This document shows positions 17,239 to 24,162 of a stretch of 64,000 nucleotides of DNA, in pieces. This stretch comes from Chania fonticola_B (GTDB taxonomy: Bacteria; Pseudomonadota; Gammaproteobacteria; Enterobacterales; Enterobacteriaceae), in NCBI RefSeq assembly GCF_048537545.1, contig NZ_CP183218.1, one strand, 5' to 3'. The notes under the pieces are model-generated. The model did not search any database, was not told where the DNA came from, and saw only the letters and a program-made list of their open reading frames with translations. The first letter of the stretch is position 1; each line of letters begins with the position of its first letter. Made by a program: the position numbers and the translations under genes.

Positions 17239-18663
17239 TTATTTTGATGTGTAATAAATAGGTTGATTTATAAGGCTCATTTCACGTAACGGGTTAAACT
17301 CATTGCCATTCTCCACAGTTCTGGCTATATATGTTTTAACTTCATTATCAGACTCACGCTCTATCCTATATTTGTAATCAATTACCATATTACCGTTAAC
17401 ATCACCAAGCCCACCAACAGTATGTTGCGCTGTTTTTGAAAAATCTTTTGCGGTGGTTGTGATGAAATTAAACTCACATTTCTTCCCATGAATAGTTAAT
17501 TTTATAGCTGTCGGTGTTTTTTGGTATATTGTATTTAATTTCCTGTCTGTTAAAGAAATAGCTACATATTTTTTTGCTGCTTCCCATGCTTCAACTCTCA
17601 TTTGTTTAACTATTTCAGCAGAACGGAATGCCTGATCACCAACTAATTGCCGAGAAAATAAATGTGATTTTTTTACTTTGCCAATTGAATACTCTAGAGA
17701 GGCGATAAATGAAATATAGAAGTTCTGAACTTCACGGTTAGAAAAAATATCTTTATAATCTAAGCATGAAAATAATGAGCGATAATTAACCGAAGTGATT
17801 ATAGACCAAAATGTGTAAGCAAGTTGGTCACCCATTTCATGACCTTTCATTGCGTTCATTGAACCTGACAAGTCATTATGGAAGAACATGCTGTCATAGG
17901 TTATAGAAATGGTTTTATACATATCTGCATATATACTCTCCCGACGTTCTATCCAGTTTGAATCATTACCCTCACAAACCCAACTTTCATAATCCACTAA
18001 CTTTACACAATCCCCAATACCCAACGCATCAATCCAATATTGTAATGCTGATTGATACGCTGTAGTGATATCTAGCGGTGTTTGGCAGGCTCTATTGTAT
18101 TTATTACCATCTGCAAGAATGATGAGTTCGCAGTTATATCCAGATACATTTATGAGCGTTTTTACCAGCTTTGCACACCTTAACAACGTATTTATTTCAC
18201 CAAGATCAGGATAAAACCCTTTGTTTTTTATAGGTGAAATAGGTTTTCTTGATAGTAATGGTATGACCAGCATTATTTTATTGTAATTTTTAATAGATGA
18301 ACGAATTAAATTAGCTGTATCAATCCTATTAACATACTTTTCATTATTTTTAAAGAAATAACTATCAAATAAAGTTTCTGTGGCATATTCATTCGCGGTT
18401 AATCTGGTCACTCCATATACCGAAGCTTTATTACGTATCCTCCTCAGTAATGCAGTTTGCCTCTTCGAAATAGTCGTGTTTAATTTACTCAGTAATTTTG
18501 GTAATATTCCATTCAGAAAATAATCTGGCTCAATTAATTCAAAGTTTTTCCCATAGCCGCTATCTGTATCTAACTTATGTCTTATCGACTTAGTTAATCC
18601 AATCAGTCGATGTGAACTCGATATTTGTGTTCTTTTTTGCTCCGTATTTAGTTTCATCGCCAT
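17239..18663 (-). CDS. Isocyanide synthase-like (PvcA/Dit1 family) protein B
   Basis: A 474-residue protein, first gene of the operon. Family-type landmarks are IPLLSRKPISPIKNKGFYPD then LGE (134-156, pattern P-x4-K-x3-P-x-K-x-x-G-x-x-PD-x-x-E), LIILADGNKYN (180-190, family SDGRVF), AAKKYVAISLTDRKL (362-376), AIKLTIHGK (386-394, family IRLSIHP), AQHTVGGLGD (412-421, family PWHxV) and QPIYY (467-471). Known members (PvcA, IsnA, yeast Dit1) make tyrosine- or tryptophan-derived isonitriles. It keeps more of the family motifs than gene A. It is about 130 residues longer than typical PvcA, mainly an N-terminal extension of about 120 residues. No PvcB/IsnB-type oxygenase is nearby. The family call is from motifs read by eye. 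Confidence 0.6.
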   Translation of the reverse strand: MAMKLNTEQKRTQISSSHRLIGLTKSIRHKLDTDSGYGKNFELIEPDYFLNGILPKLLSKLNTTISKRQTALLRRIRNKASVYGVTRLTANEYATETLFDSYFFKNNEKYVNRIDTANLIRSSIKNYNKIMLVIPLLSRKPISPIKNKGFYPDLGEINTLLRCAKLVKTLINVSGYNCELIILADGNKYNRACQTPLDITTAYQSALQYWIDALGIGDCVKLVDYESWVCEGNDSNWIERRESIYADMYKTISITYDSMFFHNDLSGSMNAMKGHEMGDQLAYTFWSIITSVNYRSLFSCLDYKDIFSNREVQNFYISFIASLEYSIGKVKKSHLFSRQLVGDQAFRSAEIVKQMRVEAWEAAKKYVAISLTDRKLNTIYQKTPTAIKLTIHGKKCEFNFITTTAKDFSKTAQHTVGGLGDVNGNMVIDYKYRIERESDNEVKTYIARTVENGNEFNPLREMSLINQPIYYTSK

Positions 18664-18773
18664 TCCTTATCAGCTCGTTTCAACCTTATTTTTAAACCTC
18701 TTACCAACAAGGTTTACTGTAAAGCAATTACTCACATAAAATTAACAATTAGTGCCTATAATTTAACCACATT

Positions 18774-18799
18774 TGTGATATTGATCAAATTATGATCAA
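18774..18799. promoter_or_regulatory. Palindromic operator candidate upstream of the PvcA-like operon
   Basis: TTGATC-N7-GATCAA (18781-18799) is a perfect inverted repeat overlapping a half-conserved CRP-like site TGTGA-N6-TCAAA (18774-18789). It is about 118 bases before the operon's first gene in an A+T-rich region suited to promoters. The regulator is not identifiable from sequence. Confidence 0.45.
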
Positions 18800-18858
18800 T
18801 TGGCAACAAGGGGAAATGTCATAAAACAGGTACAGCAAACGTTGTTGCTGGTGTATGT

Positions 18859-19008
18859 ACCCAGTAGTCGTACCCCACCATCCGGGTTGGGGATTTCGAC
18901 CTTACGTATGGCCTGCGGTACGTAGTTCCTTTGCAATAACACCGCTTTGACACTTGCCCTTGTTGCTTCAACCAGCCTTTGACCATCACCGTCAACGAAC
19001 AGCGCCCG
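18859..19008 (-). pseudogene. Fragment of a group II intron reverse transcriptase
   Basis: In one minus-strand frame, closed upstream by a stop at 19009-19011, the sequence reads DGDGQRLVEATRASVKAVLL, then QRNYVPQAIRKVEIPNPDGG and VRLLG. This matches the N-terminal RT block of group II intron-encoded proteins (…LL-x-G-x-Y-x-P-x-PVR-x-VEIPKPDGG-x-R-x-LG…). The usual continuation IPTVxDR is missing: after RLLG the frame reads TYTSNN and then enters A+T-rich DNA. About 50 residues remain of a protein of more than 400, so it is a dead remnant. It abuts the PvcA-like operon on its upstream side. Confidence 0.65.
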
Positions 19009-19009
19009 T

Positions 19010-19135
19010 CAAGGCGCACAACAAGAGCGGCAAGTAGAGCGCTTCGGTCTGGAACCGGTGATAGTGGGCGTGGATGCGGGTTACTTCACTGCGGCGGAGT
19101 GTCATCTGACACAAGAAAAGAAGAACCCCACCTAA
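19010..19135 (+). pseudogene. Possible DDE transposase fragment
   Basis: A plus-strand frame reads QGAQQERQVERFGLEPVIVG, then VDAGYFTAAECHLTQEK, ending at a stop at 19133-19135. The spacing 'G-x-E-x-V-x-V-x-x-DAGYFTA-x-E' resembles the second-Asp region of IS1182-like DDE transposases (A-D-x-GYF-x-x-x-E). There is no start codon and only about 41 residues, so at best it is a relic. The assignment is tentative. Confidence 0.35.
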
Positions 19136-19146
19136 ACAGTGGGGTT
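19124..19146. terminator. Hairpin near the remnant junction
   Basis: AACCCCAC / GTGGGGTT with a seven-base loop. It overlaps the end of the transposase-like relic and lies beyond the phoH terminator. There is no long T-run; it could be an old insertion-sequence end or a weak bidirectional terminator. Confidence 0.4.
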
Positions 19147-19159
19147 AGTTAGCAATCTG

Positions 19160-19179
19160 AAGGCCACCGAAGTGGCCTT
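19160..19179 (-). terminator. phoH terminator
   Basis: Eight-base stem AAGGCCAC / GTGGCCTT that on the minus strand encloses a TTCG tetraloop, starting 20 bases after the phoH stop. The T-tract is short. Confidence 0.65.
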
Positions 19180-19198
19180 TGGAAAACTATCAGACAAA

Positions 19199-19987
19199 TT
19201 AATCGTAAGCATTAAGCGTGCGTTGGCACAAGGCAGAGCGCACACAGTCCTGTTTGTCGAAACGAATAATGCCGACCATCTCGTCCTCTTCGAAGCGCTC
19301 CAGCGCGTCGCTAAGGCCGGATTTCACACCGCGTGGCAAATCGCACTGGGTAATATCGCCGTTCACGATTACCGTGACGTTCTCACCCAGGCGGGTCAAA
19401 AACATCTTCATCTGGCTGGCCGTCACGTTCTGGGCCTCGTCCAGGATGACTACCGCATTTTCGAAGGTACGCCCGCGCATATAGGCGAAAGGCGCGATCT
19501 CTACCTTGCCAATTTCCGGGCGCAGGCAGTATTGCAAGAACGACGATCCTAAACGGCGTAGCAGAATGTCATACACCGGCCGGAAATAAGGGGCGAACTT
19601 CTCAGAGATATCCCCCGGCAAAAAGCCGAGATCTTCATCCGCCTGCAGAACCGGACGAGTGACGATAATCCGATCCACCTCTTTATGTATCAGGGCTTCA
19701 GCTGCCTTGGCAGCACTGATGAAGGTTTTACCGCAACCTGCCTCACCAGTGGCAAATATCAACAGCTTGTTTTCTATGGCTGATAAGTAATGACCTTGAG
19801 CTTCGGTTCTAGCCTCGATGATAGAAGTATCCCGGCTGTCACGAGCCATGCCGATAGATTCCACACCACCCATTTGTACCAGCGAGGTCACGCTTTCTTC
19901 TTCACGCTGGCGATGACTACGAGCGTCGCGACGAATGACGCGTTTGGCTTCACGACGTGCTTTGATCACTGCTTTCTGTCTTCCCAT
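19199..19987 (-). CDS. phoH: PhoH family ATPase
   Basis: Cytoplasmic P-loop NTPase of the PhoH family, in E. coli induced by phosphate starvation; its cellular function remains poorly defined. The 262 residues begin with MGRQKAVIKARREAKRVIRR and a basic N-terminal region, then Walker A GEAGCGKT (about 81-88), TRPVLQADEDLGFLPGD, FAYMRGRTFENAVVILDEAQ (Walker B with DEAQ) and GDITQCDLPRGVKSGL, colinear with E. coli PhoH over the whole length. AAGGTG precedes the start. As in E. coli it lies next to the efe genes. Confidence 0.96.
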   Translation of the reverse strand: MGRQKAVIKARREAKRVIRRDARSHRQREEESVTSLVQMGGVESIGMARDSRDTSIIEARTEAQGHYLSAIENKLLIFATGEAGCGKTFISAAKAAEALIHKEVDRIIVTRPVLQADEDLGFLPGDISEKFAPYFRPVYDILLRRLGSSFLQYCLRPEIGKVEIAPFAYMRGRTFENAVVILDEAQNVTASQMKMFLTRLGENVTVIVNGDITQCDLPRGVKSGLSDALERFEEDEMVGIIRFDKQDCVRSALCQRTLNAYD

Positions 19988-20101
19988 AGTGGCACCTTAC
20001 AGTTTGTTTCACCTACCGCAGGGCAGCAAACACCGAGCGATTATGTTACACACGTATTAGGTTGTGGCCCCCTTTAAAGCCATAGAATGACGTAAACACC
20101 T

Positions 20102-20127
20102 AGCCGCCAAAAGGCGCGGCTCTTTTT
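20102..20127 (+). terminator. Orphan plus-strand terminator in the phoH-efeB gap
   Basis: Hairpin AGCCGCCAAAAGGCGCGGCT followed by CTTTTT. No plus-strand gene precedes it within phoH's upstream region, so it may end a short untranslated RNA that starts around 19990-20060. The surrounding gap (19988-20619, 632 bases) should also contain the phoH promoter; its efeB side is A+T-rich (20400-20560), and I see no coding gene that I trust. Confidence 0.45.
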
Positions 20128-20564
20128 CACAGAACAACGAGGTTGGTACAAAACAGGAGTGTGTGTCAGCCGGATTAATGCGAAAGGAAAGCCAAGAGTC
20201 GGTCAGAAATTGAGAGTCGTAGAGAGAGCCCTCGTTACAACGAGAAATCAGGGAAGGTATGTTATTTGTTGTTTGTAGCCCAACCAAGGACTTTACCATT
20301 AGCGATCCCCGCAGTGATATTTACAGCACTAAGCTGTGCACCGTGTGAAAACTACCGCCAGATGATTACAGTATAATGACATTCAACCGCGCCGCGTTGC
20401 TAAAATGTAAAAAAAATTAATATTTTTTGTTTTAACCCGCTGCAACACCACTATATCAAAGCGAAAACGACTTGGCATTAAATTATTTTATCGTTAAATA
20501 TCAATGTATTGGTTTTAATCCCGGTGAATGACATTTAGGTTTCCGGATTAAAAATTGAGCATAT

Positions 20565-20586
20565 AAAAAAGCGCAACCTTTGCGCT
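20565..20586 (-). terminator. efeUOB terminator
   Basis: Read on the minus strand: AGCGCAA-AGG-TTGCGCT followed by at least six T. It lies 34 bases after the efeB stop, a textbook rho-independent terminator for the efe operon. Confidence 0.88.
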
Positions 20587-20619
20587 GCGCTTCTCTGTTA
20601 TGCTGAAAAACTTAGCTGT

Positions 20620-21918
20620 TCAAGCCTGCAGCAAGCCGCTGGCCAAATAATCGCCACTCGTCTTGACGCCCGGTAGCACAAAGAAATAGCCGCCACCGAT
20701 AGGTTTAACGTATTCCTCCAGCGCTTCACCGTTCAAGCGTTTCTGCACCGTCAGGAAACCCTGCTCCAAGTCAGCCTGGTAACAGACAAACAGCAGGCCC
20801 ATCTCCAGTTGCCCCGAATTGGAAACGCCCAACGAATAACTGTAGCCACGGCGCAGCATCAGGCTGCTCTGGGTTTGCGGTGTGCGCGGGTTGGCCAGCC
20901 GAATATGGGCATCCATGCGGATCAGCTTACCTTCCGGGTCTTTGGCATAGTCCGGTTCATCATGCTCGTGCTTCATCCCCAACGGCGCACCGCTGTGTTT
21001 TTCACGGCCAAAGATGGTTTGCTGCTCCTGCAACGGCGTCCGATCCCAAAATTCGACGTGGAAACGAATAATACGCGCGGCCTGATAGCTACCGCCAACG
21101 GCCCAGGCAGGTTCCCCCGCCTTATCACCGACCCACACCACCTGATCCATCAACGGCTTATCGCTGGTTTTTGGGTTGGCGGTGCCGTCTTTGAAGCCCA
21201 GCAGGTTAATCGGCGTCTCTTTGCCCCGGCTGCGGGCCGAGTGAGCCGAGATAAAACCTTCCCGCTTCCAACGCACGCTGAGCAAGTCTGGCGAATGCTT
21301 GATGATATCGCGCAGCGCGTGGATCACCGTTTCATTGGTATTGGCACAGATTTGCAGCAGCAGGTCACCATGACACAGGGCAGCATCAAGTGAATCGTTG
21401 GGGAAACGCGTCATGGTTTGCAGGTGCAGCGGTTTCTGCGCCTGTAAGCCAAAGCGCTCATCAAACAGCGAGGTGCCAACGGAAACGGTGATGGTCAGAT
21501 TATCGGGGTAGATCTCTGGCCCCATAATGCCCGAATCCAACGGTGGCAGCTTGGGATCGACCTCCGGAGCCTTACCGCCGCTGGTGAGGAAAGCGATACG
21601 GCTGGTCAACAGGCGAAATAGCCGTTCAAGATCCTGCTTGTTGGTCGCCAATACGTCGAAAGCCACCAGCATCATGGCCGCTTGCTGCGGCGTCAAAATA
21701 CCGGCTTGGTGCTGGCCGTAGAACGGTTGTTTTTGCCAGCGTTCGTCCTGCGAGGTAGCCAGTGGCTCTTCTGCTGCCCGCGCCAGGGATGGCCCCGCCA
21801 ACGCCAGAGCACCGCCCATCATGCCCAAACCCTGCAACAACCGCCTACGCGAAGGCGAAGCGGCCTGCTCATCTTGAGGAAACGGCCCGTTATGCGGGCC
21901 GGTCTTGTTGTTCATCAT
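20620..21918 (-). CDS. efeB: Deferrochelatase/DyP-type peroxidase EfeB
   Basis: Periplasmic haem-containing dye-decolourising peroxidase of the EfeUOB iron system; also reported to release iron from haem. The 432 residues start with a twin-arginine signal (SRRRLLQGLGMMGGALALAG, residues 23-42), so it is exported folded with haem. DyP landmarks: GFKDGTANPK (GxxDG motif with the catalytic Asp), VGGSYQAARIIRFHVEFWDR and AHIRLANPR. The first ATG of an ATG-ATG pair (21918/21915) was taken; AAGG precedes it. It lies eight bases after efeO in the efeUOB operon. Confidence 0.95.
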   Translation of the reverse strand: MMNNKTGPHNGPFPQDEQAASPSRRRLLQGLGMMGGALALAGPSLARAAEEPLATSQDERWQKQPFYGQHQAGILTPQQAAMMLVAFDVLATNKQDLERLFRLLTSRIAFLTSGGKAPEVDPKLPPLDSGIMGPEIYPDNLTITVSVGTSLFDERFGLQAQKPLHLQTMTRFPNDSLDAALCHGDLLLQICANTNETVIHALRDIIKHSPDLLSVRWKREGFISAHSARSRGKETPINLLGFKDGTANPKTSDKPLMDQVVWVGDKAGEPAWAVGGSYQAARIIRFHVEFWDRTPLQEQQTIFGREKHSGAPLGMKHEHDEPDYAKDPEGKLIRMDAHIRLANPRTPQTQSSLMLRRGYSYSLGVSNSGQLEMGLLFVCYQADLEQGFLTVQKRLNGEALEEYVKPIGGGYFFVLPGVKTSGDYLASGLLQA

Positions 21919-21926
21919 GCTCAGCC

Positions 21927-23060
21927 TTAATCCAGACCCAGCACGCCACGCAGCTGTGACAGGTCTTCTGCCAGCGTAGTGATCGGCCCTTTCATCGCAT
22001 TACGATCCGCGGTGGTCAGCTTCTCGTAAGACTCATAACCCTCTGCGGTCTCGTATTTAGCCAGGATGGTATCGACGGTTTTAAAGTTGGCGTCGATCTT
22101 GGCCAGCAGTGGCTGGTTGGCCTTTTCTAATAGCGGACGCAACAGGTTGACAATCTTCTGGGCGCCATCAACGTTGGCCTGGAAATCCCACAGGTCGGTA
22201 CGGCTGTAGCGATCCTCTTCACCGCTGATCTTGCTGGCCGCCACTTCTTCAATCAGGCCGGCAGCACCGCCCACCACTTTGCTTGGCGGGAAGGTCAGTT
22301 CACCGATGCGTTTTTGCAATTCCAGCGTGTCTTTATACAGACCATCGGCATACTCATTCATGCCCTTGGTGGTGTTATCGGCAAACAGCGCTTTCTCCAG
22401 ACGGTGGAAGCCGGTGAATTTCGGATCTTCGGCTTTTTTCTCATAGTCGTCTTCACGGGCGTCGATGCTGCCGTCCAGATCGGAGAACAGCTCGGCAATC
22501 GGTTCGATACGCTCGTAGTGCTGACGGGTTGGCGCATAAAGCTTGCGGGCCTGGGCCACATCACCGGCTTTGATCGCATCGGTGAACAGCTTGGTCTGCT
22601 TGACCAGCCCTTCAACTTCCTTGGTGACATAGACTTTATATTCGGCAATCGGGCCAACCAGATCCATCACATTCGGTTTGCCATCAGCTACCGCACCCGC
22701 AGCCGTGACGACAAGCTTGCCTTTCGGATTGCTCAGCAGCCCACAGGTCATGTCGTATTCACCCGGCTCGAGGTTTGCCGTCATTTTCTGGGTGAAACCT
22801 GGCGCGATATTTTCACGCTCTTCCACCACCATCACGCCTTTGAGGATTTCCCACTCCAGGTTCTTCTGGCTGGTGTTATGCACCACAAACTGGGTTTTAC
22901 CGGCGGGCAGGGTCAACTGCATCGGCTCACACTGTTTGTCGTTTACGGTCACCAAAACTCGAGGGATATCCGCCGCCAGCGCGTTGAGGCTCAGCGCGAA
23001 AGCAGGAACGGCCAGTAATGCGGCATGCAATGCCTTGCGGCGAAATAACGGAGTAGACAT
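21927..23060 (-). CDS. efeO: Iron uptake system periplasmic protein EfeO
   Basis: Periplasmic component of the acid-induced ferrous iron importer; it binds metal and passes it to EfeU. The 377 residues contain a Sec signal peptide (RKALHAALLAVPAFALSLNA, cleaved near ALAA-D), an N-terminal cupredoxin-like domain (about 30-125, with CGLLSNPKGKLVV), and a C-terminal M75 peptidase-like helical domain with the metal-binding HRLE motif in FHRLEKALF. The length equals that of E. coli EfeO (375). It lies 18 bases after efeU. Confidence 0.95.
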   Translation of the reverse strand: MSTPLFRRKALHAALLAVPAFALSLNALAADIPRVLVTVNDKQCEPMQLTLPAGKTQFVVHNTSQKNLEWEILKGVMVVEERENIAPGFTQKMTANLEPGEYDMTCGLLSNPKGKLVVTAAGAVADGKPNVMDLVGPIAEYKVYVTKEVEGLVKQTKLFTDAIKAGDVAQARKLYAPTRQHYERIEPIAELFSDLDGSIDAREDDYEKKAEDPKFTGFHRLEKALFADNTTKGMNEYADGLYKDTLELQKRIGELTFPPSKVVGGAAGLIEEVAASKISGEEDRYSRTDLWDFQANVDGAQKIVNLLRPLLEKANQPLLAKIDANFKTVDTILAKYETAEGYESYEKLTTADRNAMKGPITTLAEDLSQLRGVLGLD

Positions 23061-23078
23061 ACGGGATTCCCTAGTAAA

Positions 23079-23924
23079 TTAGTGATGTGTCTTGCGTTGC
23101 GCCGGGATCGCAGAGGATTCCGTACGCTGCGGCAGGAAAAAGAAAATCAGAGCAGGGATCAGATACAGGAAATAGACCGCCACTTCGCTGACCGATGGCG
23201 CTTCCTGATAGCCGAACACTCCCTCTAACAGGGTGCCCAGCAGTGAATGCGTGGATAGCTGGTTGCTGAGGTCGAACGCGATGTCCTGGAAGTGGTTCCA
23301 CAGTCCAGCCTCGTGGAAGGCACGGATCGCCCCGGCGGCCAGGCCCGCAGCCACGAACAGAATAAACAGGCTGGTCCATTTGAAGAACTTGGCCAGGTGC
23401 AGTTTGATACCGCCCCAATAGATCAGCATGCCCACCACGATGGCGCACGCCAGCCCGAGCATCGCACCGATGGGCGCGGCAATGCCCACATCCTGCTGAA
23501 ACGCAGCCAACAGAAAGAACACCGACTCCAGCCCCTCACGGGCAACGGCAAAAAACACCATCGCCACCAACGCCCACCCTTGCCTTTTACTCGAATTGAG
23601 GGCGTTATCGATCGCCCCTTCAAGATGCACCTTCACCGAGCGGGAAACTTTGCGCATCCAGAACACCATATAGGTCAGGATGCACACCGCCACCACCGCT
23701 ACCAGCCCTTCGAACAGCTCTTGCTGTTTTTGCGGAAACTCGCCGGTGGTTTCATTGATGAAGATACCTAGCGCCAGGCACAGAGCAACGGCGACGATTA
23801 CCCCAATCCATACCACACCAAGCCATTGACCGCGTTGAGTCCGCTTCAGATAGCTGGCGATCAAACTGACGATCAGCGCAGCCTCCAGCCCCTCACGGAA
23901 CATGATAAGGAAAGGAACAAACAT
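23079..23924 (-). CDS. efeU: Ferrous iron permease EfeU (FTR1 family), intact
   Basis: Inner-membrane ferrous iron permease with about seven helices and two REGLE iron-binding motifs, at residues 10-14 (FREGLEAALI) and 129-133 (AREGLESVFF). Full length at 281 residues and uninterrupted, unlike the frameshifted efeU of E. coli K-12, so the complete EfeUOB importer should work here. It is the first gene of the operon; a strong Fur box lies 90 bases upstream. Confidence 0.95.
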   Translation of the reverse strand: MFVPFLIMFREGLEAALIVSLIASYLKRTQRGQWLGVVWIGVIVAVALCLALGIFINETTGEFPQKQQELFEGLVAVVAVCILTYMVFWMRKVSRSVKVHLEGAIDNALNSSKRQGWALVAMVFFAVAREGLESVFFLLAAFQQDVGIAAPIGAMLGLACAIVVGMLIYWGGIKLHLAKFFKWTSLFILFVAAGLAAGAIRAFHEAGLWNHFQDIAFDLSNQLSTHSLLGTLLEGVFGYQEAPSVSEVAVYFLYLIPALIFFFLPQRTESSAIPAQRKTHH

Positions 23925-24013
23925 AGAATATTAACCCCTGAAAAGGCGTTTGTAGTCAGCCGCTGGCGCTGAGTAACCAGTCTGCGGCAATGTAAAGAAA
24001 AGTAAACCAGAAC

Positions 24014-24032
24014 GATAGTGATTATCATTCTA
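24014..24032. promoter_or_regulatory. Fur box upstream of efeU
   Basis: GATAGTGATTATCATTCTA matches the 19-base Fur consensus at 15 positions and is centred about 99 bases before the efeU start. It predicts iron repression of efeUOB, as known in E. coli. Confidence 0.85.
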
Positions 24033-24125
24033 CTGAAAAGAAAAACAAGAGGCGGAAGTGTGATTTTTATTAATCAAATGTCGCTAGTTGTTACAGCTTG
24101 ATGAGAGTCGTGAGGAGGAAAGCAG

Positions 24126-24152
24126 ATCTCTCCCCGATTGACGGGGAGAGAT
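24126..24152 (-). terminator. putP terminator
   Basis: Perfect 11-base stem ATCTCTCCCCG / CGGGGAGAGAT with a five-base loop, starting 11 bases after the putP stop. The following T-tract on the minus strand is weak. Confidence 0.65.
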
Positions 24153-24162
24153 TAAGGCGGAT

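Noticed and set aside
18819..19019. 66-codon minus-strand frame over the intron relic
   Set aside because: It is the wrong frame; the neighbouring frame carries the recognisable reverse transcriptase sequence.
20057..20299. 80-codon minus-strand frame upstream of phoH
   Set aside because: No ribosome site, no domain, and it overlaps a plus-strand terminator; more likely untranslated leader.
22314..23018. 234-codon plus-strand frame opposite efeO
   Set aside because: Entirely within efeO on the other strand, with no recognisable domain.
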